Below are positions 16,838 to 26,104 of a stretch of DNA of 64,000 bases, one piece after another. Position 1 is the first letter of the stretch. Every line of letters begins with the position of its first letter. The notes below the pieces were generated by a model. It saw only the letters and a program-made list of their open reading frames with translations, was not told the DNA's origin and searched no databases. The position numbers were made by a program, and so were the translations under genes. Source of the DNA: Flavobacteriaceae bacterium (GTDB taxonomy: Bacteria > Bacteroidota > Bacteroidia > Flavobacteriales > Flavobacteriaceae); the NCBI GenBank assembly GCA_016649715.1, contig JAENXC010000007.1, positions 1 to 64,000 of the forward strand. The letters are read 5' to 3'.

Positions 16838-19156
16838 TTATTTTATTATTGCATCTTCCGACAAAATTAAATCATTATTTTTATACACTAATAAATTAGC
16901 CGGAGGGGTTTCATCTGTCCCTATAATATTTATCCAACACTCATATTTATATTTGCCATTCGTAAATAAATAGTAATGATTGCCGCCACGTCCATCTTTA
17001 ATTCGCTCACCTCCCTTAATAACTAAATTTGGAGTATCGTTCATTGAACTTGAAGCTGGCCAAGCTGTGTATGTATAATTGTCATTTCCTAGATCATCGA
17101 TTTTTATTTTGTATTTACTTGTCTGTAAGAGAATAGTCTGGCTGTTTTCATTAGTCAATTCATTCTTAATATAACGAGAGATATTGAAAATTTCAACTTG
17201 TTTATTTGAGAAGAGACTATTATCGACTACGACTTTTTCAGGATTTAACCACTTTATTATTCTATTGTTGTTGATATAATATCTGTTCTCATCAACTCGT
17301 TTTGTTTTAGAATTCATGTTAGATATTGGACTATCGTAATGAAACACTCTGTTAAAGAGAAAGAACAAACTATTGTTCCAATAGTAATACTCCCCAATGG
17401 TCTTGCCCATTTCTCCATAGTCCGTTTTTACAATCTTCATCCAATTACCTTTCAGAGAGAACCCAACAATTGTTCCACCCTCGGAACTTTGACCAACAAT
17501 ATCCTTTTCAACTTTTTTATAGTCACTTATATTTGAGTTTATCGTTTTAAACCTTTCTCTAATTTGAACTATTTTAGTCTCAATGTTTTCATTTGGGAAA
17601 TCTTCAATATTCTTGGAATTAATAGTGACTTTTACAACTCTTGATGCGTGAATATAGCCTATGGTTCCATCTTTTAGTTTTACTTTTTTGTATTTTCCTT
17701 CTGAGCCAATTACTTCAAATTTTTCAGAATCATAAACCGTTTTAACAATTTCACCATTCGGTTTATTTCTTAAATTTGAATATCCGTCTAGATCTTGAAT
17801 TACGTAATAAGTCTTTTCAGGTAATCTATTTGGACTTGTATTATCGGTCTTTGATAACAAAAATGAGTATTGGATTTCTCCATTTTGATCCTTTGCATTT
17901 CCAACCAATGTTTTTCCTTCTATATAAAAGTCATAAGTTGTGTAATTATCGGACAATGCTATTCGGAGACCGGTAATACCATTTACAACCATAAAAGGTC
18001 CTTTTAAAGTTTGAGTATCTTCATACTCACCCAAGGTTTTGATATATCCTGTTGCTATTCCATTTTGAACATCAATATTTTCGATAACCAGAATTGCGGA
18101 ATCCATTCCGAAATCACCTATATATCTACCTAGGAGTCTATTGTAGTTTTCATTTTGGGATGAATTATTATTCTCGTTTTTACTGTCGGTGCTGGTGCTG
18201 TTGTTGTTATTCTGATTAGTTTGCTTAATGTTTTGTTGCTTTGTTACTATTGTATTATTTTCTTTTTGTGCAATATCTTCAAGACAGTTTGAAATTTCTT
18301 TAGCAAATACAGTTGAAAATATTGTAATATCATCAAAACTTGAGATGGAATTTAAGGCAGAATCATATCCAATTTTATCTTTACAAAGCTCCTCAATGTT
18401 TGATTCATTATCATAATTCGAAATTTCCTCTATACAACCACAATATGCTTTAGCTAACTTTTTAGCGCTTTTTTCTGGCGTTGTTGTTAATAACAAAGGA
18501 AGTATTATTAGAAGTACTGCTATTATCCCAGAGCCTGCTCCAAAATATAAATTCACCTGTTTCTTAGAAAGGGTTGGGTTTTCTTCATTAGATTTATTAA
18601 GGTAATATTGGTATGAGATTCCAGCAAAAGTAAATAGCAATATGGTTAGTCCTGGAATATAAATTGCATCCATAATGTAACCCCATCCCATATTTAGAAT
18701 ACTTTTAAAACCAAGAGCTGCTATACCTATCCCAAGCATATAGCCACTCCCCATTCCAATTACTAATCTTTTTATGGATTTTCTAACCAATACTAAAACT
18801 ACTATTGCTATGAGTATAATAGACCAAGATTCAATTGTACTAAGATTTTCTGGATTAAGGTCAAATATTGAATAGAGAGAAGCCCATATTAATACAATGA
18901 GAAACAGTAATGTAAAATATGCATATATGTACGTAAATATTTTTGCGAATAATAAAACTAACAATCCGAAAACGAGTACAGTGTAATATCCATATTTAAT
19001 ATAGGGCACTCCATTAAATGCCTCGTCAATGTAGTAAAGAAAGGCCAAATTAGGGATTACATAGGCCAACGCTAGCGAGATATTATATTTTTTGTAACCA
19101 TAAATGGCTAACCCAATTGCGGTTACTATTAATAAAATAGAGATGATGTAGTACAT
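16838..19156 (-). CDS. Large membrane protein with SH3b domain
   Basis: 772 residues. The first about 225 contain eight or nine predicted membrane segments. A Cys-containing region with ENSKKLAKAYCGCIEEI-like character follows, then an Asn/Ser-rich low-complexity linker (about 305-335). A small beta domain comes next, then a bacterial SH3 domain (about 445-510; YSNLRNKPNGEIVKTV, GTIGYIHASRVVKV), then an unassigned C-terminal region of about 260 residues. SH3b domains bind cell-wall or protein ligands. The low-complexity linker and high AT content differ from the flanking housekeeping genes. Function unknown. Confidence 0.75.
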   Translation of the reverse strand: MYYIISILLIVTAIGLAIYGYKKYNISLALAYVIPNLAFLYYIDEAFNGVPYIKYGYYTVLVFGLLVLLFAKIFTYIYAYFTLLFLIVLIWASLYSIFDLNPENLSTIESWSIILIAIVVLVLVRKSIKRLVIGMGSGYMLGIGIAALGFKSILNMGWGYIMDAIYIPGLTILLFTFAGISYQYYLNKSNEENPTLSKKQVNLYFGAGSGIIAVLLIILPLLLTTTPEKSAKKLAKAYCGCIEEISNYDNESNIEELCKDKIGYDSALNSISSFDDITIFSTVFAKEISNCLEDIAQKENNTIVTKQQNIKQTNQNNNNSTSTDSKNENNNSSQNENYNRLLGRYIGDFGMDSAILVIENIDVQNGIATGYIKTLGEYEDTQTLKGPFMVVNGITGLRIALSDNYTTYDFYIEGKTLVGNAKDQNGEIQYSFLLSKTDNTSPNRLPEKTYYVIQDLDGYSNLRNKPNGEIVKTVYDSEKFEVIGSEGKYKKVKLKDGTIGYIHASRVVKVTINSKNIEDFPNENIETKIVQIRERFKTINSNISDYKKVEKDIVGQSSEGGTIVGFSLKGNWMKIVKTDYGEMGKTIGEYYYWNNSLFFLFNRVFHYDSPISNMNSKTKRVDENRYYINNNRIIKWLNPEKVVVDNSLFSNKQVEIFNISRYIKNELTNENSQTILLQTSKYKIKIDDLGNDNYTYTAWPASSSMNDTPNLVIKGGERIKDGRGGNHYYLFTNGKYKYECWINIIGTDETPPANLLVYKNNDLILSEDAIIK

Positions 19157-19180
19157 GATTCTTATGGTTTAAGTTGATAG

Positions 19181-19606
19181 TTAGTTAGTGCTCATTTCAT
19201 AAAAGCGTGCCATAATGTTCGCATAAGTCTCAGAAAAAGCTTGAATTTCCTCAGGTGACAGATCTTCCTTTAGGATATTCGCTTCCTTCTCCAATTTCTC
19301 CATTTTTTCAAGTAGTGGTAACATCTCCATTGTAGATGTAGTTACAACATTAAACATATTCATAGCATCTGAAAAGCTGGGTTCATCATTGGTTTTTTCA
19401 ACTTTCTTACCAGTTTCAATAATTTTTTCACTCATTGTTACATACTGGTCAACAACTTCTTCAAGTGTTTCAAAGTATTCCTTGGTAGGTTCATTACTTG
19501 ATAATACTTCAGGAATCGCTGTTTTAGATTCCGTTTTACCAACACAACCACATATCAGTATAAGTGCTAAAAAAATTATTGTTAATTTGATTTTAGTATT
19601 TTCCAT
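19181..19606 (-). CDS. Small lipoprotein, unknown function
   Basis: 141 residues from MENTKIKLTI; this start gives a textbook lipoprotein signal with lipobox LICGC (Cys at about 21), whereas the upstream Met at 19651 would put 15 polar residues before it. The mature protein is helical and acidic, with heptad-like stretches around METMEMLPLLEKMEKLEKEA-type sequence, so a coiled coil is likely. No family recognised. It is 24 bp upstream of the SH3-domain membrane protein gene on the same strand and probably shares its transcript. Confidence 0.72.
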   Translation of the reverse strand: MENTKIKLTIIFLALILICGCVGKTESKTAIPEVLSSNEPTKEYFETLEEVVDQYVTMSEKIIETGKKVEKTNDEPSFSDAMNMFNVVTTSTMEMLPLLEKMEKLEKEANILKEDLSPEEIQAFSETYANIMARFYEMSTN

Positions 19607-19699
19607 CTTTTTATTTGAATCTATCATCGTTCTATTTATTTTATATGCCATAATGCTTAAATTTAAAGAGGCGGAATAAACTCCGCCCCTAAATAGTTG

Positions 19700-19888
19700 T
19701 TAGCCGATTTTCTTAACAGGAGTGTATACTCCTCCAATACTTTGACAACCAAATTTTTGGAGTAATAACTCTTTAGTTCTATTGTCATTAGCTGGAGTAA
19801 ATGGTGTAATAAGTTCTACATCTTTAATTTCCTCCGAGCGACCACCGCCCCATCGTACAGTTACTTTTGCTATTATGAATTTTGGCAT
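19700..19888 (-). CDS. Small hypothetical protein
   Basis: 62 residues from MPKFIIAKVTVRWGGG; a longer reading from 19981 adds a Lys/Asn-rich segment without obvious coding character, so I prefer the short one. The sequence has a Gly-rich strand-turn (RWGGGRSEEIKDVEL) and ends VYTPVKKIG. No signal peptide or membrane segment. No family recognised. It lies between the sigma factor gene (divergent) and the lipoprotein gene. Confidence 0.5.
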   Translation of the reverse strand: MPKFIIAKVTVRWGGGRSEEIKDVELITPFTPANDNRTKELLLQKFGCQSIGGVYTPVKKIG

Positions 19889-20155
19889 AATAATATTTTT
19901 TAAATTTATGCCTACTTCTTTTTTAGTCTTGTTCGGCTTGTTTTGACTGTTATGGTTAATCGCTTTTTTTAGAACCTGCATTGTTATTTCTTATAAAACA
20001 AGTAAGTGAAAAAATTGTACTAATGATTTTAAACCTTCAATCACAGTTTAGTTATACCAACTTAATCTTTATTGTCATTTAAAATAGAACGACTAACTTT
20101 GTGCAGCATACTAATGAGGTAAAAAAAATATCACTTTAAATAGAACAATTATTCT

Positions 20156-20698
20156 TTGACTACAACACTTCAAAAAGATTGGAATTTATTTGTTAAGGGT
20201 GATAACCAGAGTTTGTCGAGTATCTACGAAACTTATTATGCTACTTTAATACTTACAGCATATTATTATATAAAGGACGAGGAAAAATCTAAAGAGGTCG
20301 TGTCTGATGTTTTTGTGAAACTTCTAAATTATTCCTTACAAAAGCGAAAGGATAATCTTGCAGATGTAAGTGAGAAAATTGAGACCTTCCTCAAAGTGGT
20401 TGTTAAGAACAAGTGTTTTGACAATTTAAAAGTCGAAAAAAATAGAAAAGGAATTTTGAATGGTATATATAACCTTTCCAGTCGTTCTATTAATAAAGAC
20501 AGCTTCCTACAGAAAGATTTTGAAAAAATAATAGACTTACTCCCTAATAGACAAAAAGAGGTTCTTTCATTACATATAGCGGGATTTGACAATCACGAAA
20601 TCAGCTCCCAGCTTGGAATTACCTATAACACAACTAAGAATACATTGTCAACTTCGAAAAAGAAAATAAAAAATCTTTGGAAACATTTCATGATTTAG
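20156..20698 (+). CDS. ECF-type RNA polymerase sigma factor
   Basis: 180 residues, apparently from a TTG codon; no in-frame ATG lies near the start of the homologous region. Region 2 is seen in LSSIYETYYATLILTAYYYIKDEEKSKEVVSDVFVKL and region 4 in IDLLPNRQKEVLSLHIAGFDNHEISSQLGITYNTTKNTLS, both typical of Bacteroidetes ECF factors. It directs polymerase to its own regulon. The next gene starts one base after its stop and encodes a membrane TPR protein that may act as the anti-sigma. The convergent partner is a CHAT protease gene. Confidence 0.88.
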   Translation: MTTTLQKDWNLFVKGDNQSLSSIYETYYATLILTAYYYIKDEEKSKEVVSDVFVKLLNYSLQKRKDNLADVSEKIETFLKVVVKNKCFDNLKVEKNRKGILNGIYNLSSRSINKDSFLQKDFEKIIDLLPNRQKEVLSLHIAGFDNHEISSQLGITYNTTKNTLSTSKKKIKNLWKHFMI

Positions 20699-20699
20699 A

Positions 20700-21434
20700 A
20701 TGAAACCCACAACCAACATAAAACTTCAAGATATTTTATACTCCCTGTCAAATGATGGGGAAAGAGAAAGAGTTTTTAATATTTTGAAAAACAGAGATCC
20801 TATTGATGATGAAGTAAAAGGAGTAAAATTGTTTTTGGAAAACAACAATTATGATCGTAACCTTTTAGAAGGTTTTTTGTCAAAGCCGAAATTTGAGAAT
20901 CTAATTCATACTACTAAGCACTCAAAGTCAGGAAATAATCTACTAAAGTATGTCGCAACTTTTATAATTTTAATTGGTTTAGGTTCCTTATTGGTTTTTA
21001 ATAATTTAAATTCTTCATCTAAATTATACTCGAAATACTATCAAGAAGATGTGGGACTACCTGTTTTTATGAGTAGTAATTCCAGAGTATTATTTAATGA
21101 ATCAATGAACGCATATAAGGATGATGACTTCAAAAGTTCTTTAAATGGTTTTGAAAAATTGCTCCAAAACAATCCTAAGAATGACACGTTAAATTATTAT
21201 TTGGGTTGTTCCTATTTGGAAATAAATGAATTGGAAAAGTCAATTTTAAGTTTTCAAAAAGTAGATGATAATAGTGTATTCAAAGAAAAATCTGAATTCA
21301 GATTGGCATTAGTATATCTTAAGAAAAACGATTATGAAAAATCTAAAAAAATACTTTCTTTGATTCAACAGAATAAAAAGAATACATACTACTCTGTTTC
21401 AAAAAAAATGTTGGAGGAGTCTGTTTTTAAGTAA
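20700..21434 (+). CDS. Membrane TPR protein, possible anti-sigma regulator
   Basis: 244 residues. An N-terminal cytoplasmic region of about 80 residues precedes one membrane segment (about 81-98, LLKYVATFIILIGLGSLLVF), then an external TPR region (about 125-240; NAYKDDDFKSSLNGFEKLLQ, SEFRLALVYLKKNDYEKSKKIL). The single-pass layout after an ECF sigma gene fits an anti-sigma factor with a sensing TPR domain, but no zinc-finger anti-sigma motif is visible, so this is inferred from position. It is translationally adjacent to the sigma gene (1 bp) and ends 4 bp from the convergent CHAT gene. Confidence 0.78.
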   Translation: MKPTTNIKLQDILYSLSNDGERERVFNILKNRDPIDDEVKGVKLFLENNNYDRNLLEGFLSKPKFENLIHTTKHSKSGNNLLKYVATFIILIGLGSLLVFNNLNSSSKLYSKYYQEDVGLPVFMSSNSRVLFNESMNAYKDDDFKSSLNGFEKLLQNNPKNDTLNYYLGCSYLEINELEKSILSFQKVDDNSVFKEKSEFRLALVYLKKNDYEKSKKILSLIQQNKKNTYYSVSKKMLEESVFK

Positions 21435-21438
21435 ATCG

Positions 21439-23697
21439 CTATCTTCTTTTATAATAGATGAAATAACCTATCGGTAAGATTAATAACAACCATGACCAGT
21501 TCCAATTAATTTTTGAGTTTTTTGTTATTTCAACTGAATCTACATTCCCTGTCAGAATATATGGTGCCCAATATAGTGGTTTGAACTCTTCCTCATCTAC
21601 AGATTGATTCCAATAATCCTTTTTAGCCTTCCATAAGGCCCTGTTTTTTGCTTCACCTTTCGAAAGATATTTAAAAAATTGAGACATTATAAATGAGTTG
21701 GCTTTGTCATCAATATCCCAACTTGTAGTTAATGTGCTTTTCACTCCAGAATATCGGAATGCTTTGCTGAAATTACCGGATGAACCTTCACTATAATTAG
21801 TCTGGGATGCATTACTACTACAAGATGTAACAATAATAAAATCATTCTCCAAATTCATATTAAATACATCATCCACTGAAAAGGTAGTAGCGGCAGAAGT
21901 TCTAATTTCACCAATCTCATTCTCATATTTACTATTTCCATGAGATAAGATAAGGGCGATATTACTATTCTTTAAATTCGTTGTTATATCTAATTTCTCA
22001 CTCTTATACTTTTTACTAAATTCAGTTATTAATTTTTTTGAAAATCGGAGATCAACATCATTTTCAAAATCTCCAATCGTCAAGCCTAAAACTGGTTTTA
22101 CTGATTTGTGATTTTCTCTACTTTCCAAAAAGCTTCTCACACATAATGAATAACTGAAATTGTATTTATGAAATAAATAGGGTTGTGTCTTCCACGTTTT
22201 GGATAGCGTATCACTTATTATTATATCATAATTAATAGTAGGGTTGTAATCTGAGTTACTAATAATAACATCAGTTATGTCTTTTGTTTTTAGAATAGAA
22301 TCAACCTTTTTAAACTTGGAATTATATAAAATATAACTCCATTTTTTGAATGTTTTTAAATCATTGAATTGGTGAAGTTCATTAACTCTATAATATGAAA
22401 AGTTTGTAATTGATTTATCGTTTAGAATAAAATGAGCTTCGCCTTTCAGTATTAAAAAAATAATTTCTTGGTATGGATGACCAGTTGTAATATTTTGAAT
22501 GAAAGCTTCATTCTCCTTAAGCTGTAATTGAATTTTTTCTATACTAAATTCCCTTTCAGGAAAATTGGGATATTTACTATAATCTGAATATTGAAAACTT
22601 TCCTTTAAAAAAATTGAGTTGTTGGTTAATAGGTATTTTTTTCCTAAACTAGCAGTTAATTTGCTCGTAGCATTTTCTCGATACCCATCATTTTTACCCA
22701 ATTTATTGTTTTTATCTCTTGGATTTAATAATGCCCATTGTTTTACATTCTGTTTGTAATATTTAATGGATAAATCTAATAGTTTTAAATCCTTTGTCTC
22801 ATTGAACCAAATATCGTAGTTCCATCCTCTCCAATTTAAAATATTAATGTAGATCGGATAATGGGTTATTGTGCCGTTCAATAGAATCTTTTCTGTAGCT
22901 TTTTGGTAATAAGCATCTGCTTCATTATATTTTTTCAAATAAAAATGGTTCAATCCAATAAATAAATATGCTTTCGAAATTTGAAAGTTATTTTTGGAGT
23001 TGTCAGCTACTTCTTGAAAGTTTTTATTAGAAAGTAAAAAAGACTTATGCCCCACAGCATTTACATTTCCGCCATCGCTACTATAATTATTCGCAAGAGC
23101 ATCTAAATAAACGAGTCCTTTTTTTAAATAAATGTCACTTTTTATATAATTTGATTTTGTGTATTGTGATGCTGTGTCTAGGTATTTGTTTAGAATAGTA
23201 TTTCTTTCATCCCATTCCATAGATAATGGAGTAATTTTATTGAAACTTTTAACTCCTCTATTTCTGTGGGAACTACCAAATCTGGAATATACATCGCATT
23301 TCAAGTTAGAATCTATTTTTTTGAAATTCTCGCTTAAAATTTTCATTGATTTATTTGAAAAAAATATTGCTGAGTCTATCCTCAGTTGATTTTGATAATA
23401 GTTGGATAATTCGTTGTAGTAATAAATATCTCTCCTAATCTTATTTGTGTCGAGATTCCTTGTTCTTTTTATTCCTGTTAAAAATTCTTCCGGTTGACTT
23501 AAATTGATATGGGCTTGATTGATATATTTATTCAGAATTAATTTTTCTTCCAATGAATTAGAATTGTTCATTAATTCATTGCTTATTTTTATAACATTTG
23601 AATAATTACCTTGATCGAACTCATATTCTATTTGTTTAATTTGAGATACAGATAGATTACAAAAAAGAAAAAATAGGATTGGGAGCGAATACTTCAT
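21439..23697 (-). CDS. TPR-CHAT protease, membrane-anchored
   Basis: 752 residues. It has a signal peptide (MKYSLPILFFLFCNLSVSQ), TPR-like helices through about residue 310, then a caspase-fold CHAT domain (about 440-715). The catalytic dyad is visible: His586 in ILSHGN and Cys626 in VTSCSSNA, followed by FSKAFRYSGVKSTLTTSWDIDD. The protein ends with a membrane segment and a basic tail (WLLLILPIGYFIYYKRR). CHAT proteases cleave specific partners in signalling or defence; some act in gasdermin or type III-E systems. This one is predicted exported, so a surface or periplasmic substrate is likely. Its stop is 4 bp from the TPR gene end. Confidence 0.85.
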   Translation of the reverse strand: MKYSLPILFFLFCNLSVSQIKQIEYEFDQGNYSNVIKISNELMNNSNSLEEKLILNKYINQAHINLSQPEEFLTGIKRTRNLDTNKIRRDIYYYNELSNYYQNQLRIDSAIFFSNKSMKILSENFKKIDSNLKCDVYSRFGSSHRNRGVKSFNKITPLSMEWDERNTILNKYLDTASQYTKSNYIKSDIYLKKGLVYLDALANNYSSDGGNVNAVGHKSFLLSNKNFQEVADNSKNNFQISKAYLFIGLNHFYLKKYNEADAYYQKATEKILLNGTITHYPIYINILNWRGWNYDIWFNETKDLKLLDLSIKYYKQNVKQWALLNPRDKNNKLGKNDGYRENATSKLTASLGKKYLLTNNSIFLKESFQYSDYSKYPNFPEREFSIEKIQLQLKENEAFIQNITTGHPYQEIIFLILKGEAHFILNDKSITNFSYYRVNELHQFNDLKTFKKWSYILYNSKFKKVDSILKTKDITDVIISNSDYNPTINYDIIISDTLSKTWKTQPYLFHKYNFSYSLCVRSFLESRENHKSVKPVLGLTIGDFENDVDLRFSKKLITEFSKKYKSEKLDITTNLKNSNIALILSHGNSKYENEIGEIRTSAATTFSVDDVFNMNLENDFIIVTSCSSNASQTNYSEGSSGNFSKAFRYSGVKSTLTTSWDIDDKANSFIMSQFFKYLSKGEAKNRALWKAKKDYWNQSVDEEEFKPLYWAPYILTGNVDSVEITKNSKINWNWSWLLLILPIGYFIYYKRR

Positions 23698-24608
23698 TGG
23701 TTATGATATTTAACCATTTTGGCAAAAGGAACAATAGTATCAAACCCTTTATCTCTGAAATAATCTAAATCTCTTTCAACCCCGGTTGCCAAAACAAAAT
23801 CGCCGCCCCAAGCGCCCAAACTTTTAATAGTGTTGGGATAATCGCTAAACAGTTGTTCTTTAATTGTGGGCAGTTTTATAATTTGTGAAATAATTTTCTC
23901 GTGCGCATCCATCAATTTTTCAAAATCTGAAAGTGAATGGCAGAGCAAAAGATCAGTACTGATTTCCGAAATTCTTTGAATCTCTTTTTTATTTATTGAA
24001 GAAGATTTGTACCGTGCGATCCCTTCTTTGCTGTCCTGTTTTTTATTCAAATGCACAAAAAATAACGAATTGGTGAACTCCCATGGAAGCTGTACTTTTC
24101 TAAATTCTGGTTTTGCGTTTTTCAGTTTGTACAAAATGGGAGAGTCATTTTGCGCGGCTGCAATATCGTAACCACTACCTCCAAAACTGTTTTTCAAAAG
24201 TTCGAAGGCATCCGCATTTGCCCATTGTGCGATGTTGTTTATTAAGGTGGAAGAAGTCCCTAAGCCCCAGTTACGGGGAAAACCTAGTTTTGTGGTTACT
24301 TGAATTCCTCCGTTTTCGGAAAGAAAAGAAATGTTCAATTTTTTTGCTTCCTGAAGTATTTTTGATAAGGTCTTGGAAAAGGTGTTTTCTAAATTTGAAT
24401 CTTTTAAACTATTCTGATTAAATATTTCCTCAAACCAAACCGCGTTTTTTTCATCAAAACTTTTCCATTGAATTCCTTCTTTTTCTGAAGCGGAAATTTC
24501 CAAAGATTGCCCATAATTAGTGGGAATAGCCAAAGCCGTTGCACCGTCAAGAACCACGTATTCCCCCGTGAGCAATAATTTTCCGTTGCTGTAAAAAACC
24601 TTTTTCAA
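23694..24608 (-). CDS. GYDIA-family GHMP kinase (mevalonate pathway)
   Basis: 304 residues. GHMP fold: YSNGKLLLTGEYVVLDGATALAIP at the N terminus, the ATP loop NWGLGTSSTLINNIAQW, and the family-defining GGSGYDIAAAQND. The C terminus contains SLGAWGGDFVLATG. This Bacteroidetes subfamily resembles mevalonate and phosphomevalonate kinases; the exact substrate is uncertain. It overlaps the HMG-CoA reductase gene by 4 bp (ATGA), so both are co-translated, and its stop overlaps the start of the CHAT gene by 4 bp. Confidence 0.87.
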   Translation of the reverse strand: MKKVFYSNGKLLLTGEYVVLDGATALAIPTNYGQSLEISASEKEGIQWKSFDEKNAVWFEEIFNQNSLKDSNLENTFSKTLSKILQEAKKLNISFLSENGGIQVTTKLGFPRNWGLGTSSTLINNIAQWANADAFELLKNSFGGSGYDIAAAQNDSPILYKLKNAKPEFRKVQLPWEFTNSLFFVHLNKKQDSKEGIARYKSSSINKKEIQRISEISTDLLLCHSLSDFEKLMDAHEKIISQIIKLPTIKEQLFSDYPNTIKSLGAWGGDFVLATGVERDLDYFRDKGFDTIVPFAKMVKYHNQ

Positions 24609-25918
24609 CCTCTCAACTTTTTCAAAAAATTTTCCGCAGAACTATGCGAAATCGGATTTGTAATAAAATATTCCATCGCCTTTTCTTTTTCTTCTTTTGA
24701 AGCGTGCAGTTGGTTCAAAATGTTCATCAAGTGCATTTTCATATGTCCCTTCTGAATTCCAGTTGTAACCAGTGATCGCACTGCCGCAAAGTTTTGGGCA
24801 AGTCCAGCCACAGCCAGAATCTGCATCAATTCTTTCGCATTGGGTTTTTGAAGAATTTCAAAAGCAAGTTTGGTCAACGGGTGAAGCGACGTTAAACCGC
24901 CAACAGTCCCAACGGCCAAAGGTAATTCAATCCAAAAAGTGAAAACGCCGTCTTCAATTTTAGCGTGTGTTAAACTTCCGTAATAACTGTTTCGGGCAGC
25001 ATAAGCGTGAACTCCTGCTTCCACAGCTCTAAAATCATTTCCCGTTGCCAAAACAACTGCATCAACCCCGTTCATAATGCCTTTGTTGTGCGTAACGGCG
25101 CGACGCGATTCGGTTTTCGCGATTGCAATGGCGCGCACAAATTTTTCTGCAAAATGCTTTCCCTCGTAATGTTTTGTGGTAAGTTCTTCCATTTTACAAC
25201 TCACTTCGGCACGGACCAAACACTCGGGAACGTAGTTGGAAAGGATGCTCAACACTACTTCCGGATAGGTTTCTTTTTTTTGGAATGTTTCAAAATTTCT
25301 AGCTTCGTCCTCAAAAGTGTGAGCCATCTGCTCCAAACAACTGTTGATGAAATTGGCGCCCATCGCATCCAAGGTTTCAAAAGTTGCGTGAATGTAAAAA
25401 TAGCCGTCCAAAATGTGCGATCTGTCCACCAATGAAAGTTCCGAAAGCCCGCCGCCGCGGGCTTTCATATTTTTTTCGATGTATTGGATGCTGTTGCGAA
25501 GTTTCAGTTTTACTTCCTCAAAAAAAGCTTCAATATCTTTTTCACTTCCGTAGAAATTAAAATGAATCTGACCATTTTTTTCTGTGGAAATCACTTCGGC
25601 CTTAAACCCACCGCGCTCCAACCAAAACTTGGCGGCATTGCTGGCGGCAGCCACCACCGAACTTTCCTCGGTAACCATCGGCAAAGCGTAAAGTTCTCCA
25701 TTGATCAAAAAGTTGGGCGCAATGCCAAAAGGTAAATAATAATTGGAGAGCGTATTTTCTATAAAATCATCGTGAAGCTGCTGCAGTGACGGATCTTCAT
25801 TCCAGTACTTTTTAAGAATTTGAACGGAATTGGGGTTGGTTTGCAGATAATTTTCTGCAAGCCATTCAATTTTTTCTTCCTTTGATTTTTTTGAAAATCC
25901 AGAAACAGGTTTGTTCAT
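24605..25918 (-). CDS. Hydroxymethylglutaryl-CoA reductase, class II type
   Basis: 437 residues of the class II (so-called degradative) HMG-CoA reductase family. Motifs: APNFLINGELYALPMVTEESSVVAAAS in the CoA/HMG region (Glu catalytic), DAMGANFINSCLEQM, TGNDFRAVEAGVHAYAAR (catalytic Asp region), ELPLAVGTVGGLTSLHP and MKMHLMN close to the end. In flavobacteria this enzyme normally serves mevalonate synthesis for isoprenoids in spite of the class name. It overlaps the GHMP kinase gene by 4 bp. Confidence 0.92.
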   Translation of the reverse strand: MNKPVSGFSKKSKEEKIEWLAENYLQTNPNSVQILKKYWNEDPSLQQLHDDFIENTLSNYYLPFGIAPNFLINGELYALPMVTEESSVVAAASNAAKFWLERGGFKAEVISTEKNGQIHFNFYGSEKDIEAFFEEVKLKLRNSIQYIEKNMKARGGGLSELSLVDRSHILDGYFYIHATFETLDAMGANFINSCLEQMAHTFEDEARNFETFQKKETYPEVVLSILSNYVPECLVRAEVSCKMEELTTKHYEGKHFAEKFVRAIAIAKTESRRAVTHNKGIMNGVDAVVLATGNDFRAVEAGVHAYAARNSYYGSLTHAKIEDGVFTFWIELPLAVGTVGGLTSLHPLTKLAFEILQKPNAKELMQILAVAGLAQNFAAVRSLVTTGIQKGHMKMHLMNILNQLHASKEEKEKAMEYFITNPISHSSAENFLKKLRG

Positions 25919-25950
25919 TTATGTAAATATCATTTGGTTGCAAAGATAGT

Positions 25951-25979
25951 GAAGCCCCTAACCCCCAAAGGGGAATTCC
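25951..25979. repeat. Intergenic CCCC/GGGG hairpin repeat
   Basis: GAAGCCCCTAACCCCCAAAG followed by GGGAATTCC forms a small C-rich/G-rich hairpin. It is a dispersed element type common in this group of bacteria (from memory). A similar C-rich stretch forms the 5' end of the trpG reading frame near 27281-27310. Confidence 0.65.
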
Positions 25980-26014
25980 TTAAAAAATTGAAATTGAATG
26001 AAATTACTAAAATT

Positions 26015-26060
26015 GAAAAAGGTATTCAAGAACTAAAATCTGTTCTTAAATACCTTTTTC
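26015..26060. terminator. Bidirectional intrinsic terminator
   Basis: GGTATT-C-AAGAAC pairs with GTTCTT-A-AATACC around TAAAATCT, flanked by five A on the left and five T on the right. On the minus strand it serves the THX gene; no plus-strand gene reads into it. Confidence 0.85.
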
Positions 26061-26104
26061 TTTCAACTTAAAACGAAAATCAATCTATTTTAAGCTTCTT
26101 TTCT

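Noticed and set aside
25007-25435. A 142-codon plus-strand open frame
   Set aside because: Antisense to HMG-CoA reductase, whose motifs are complete in the other strand.
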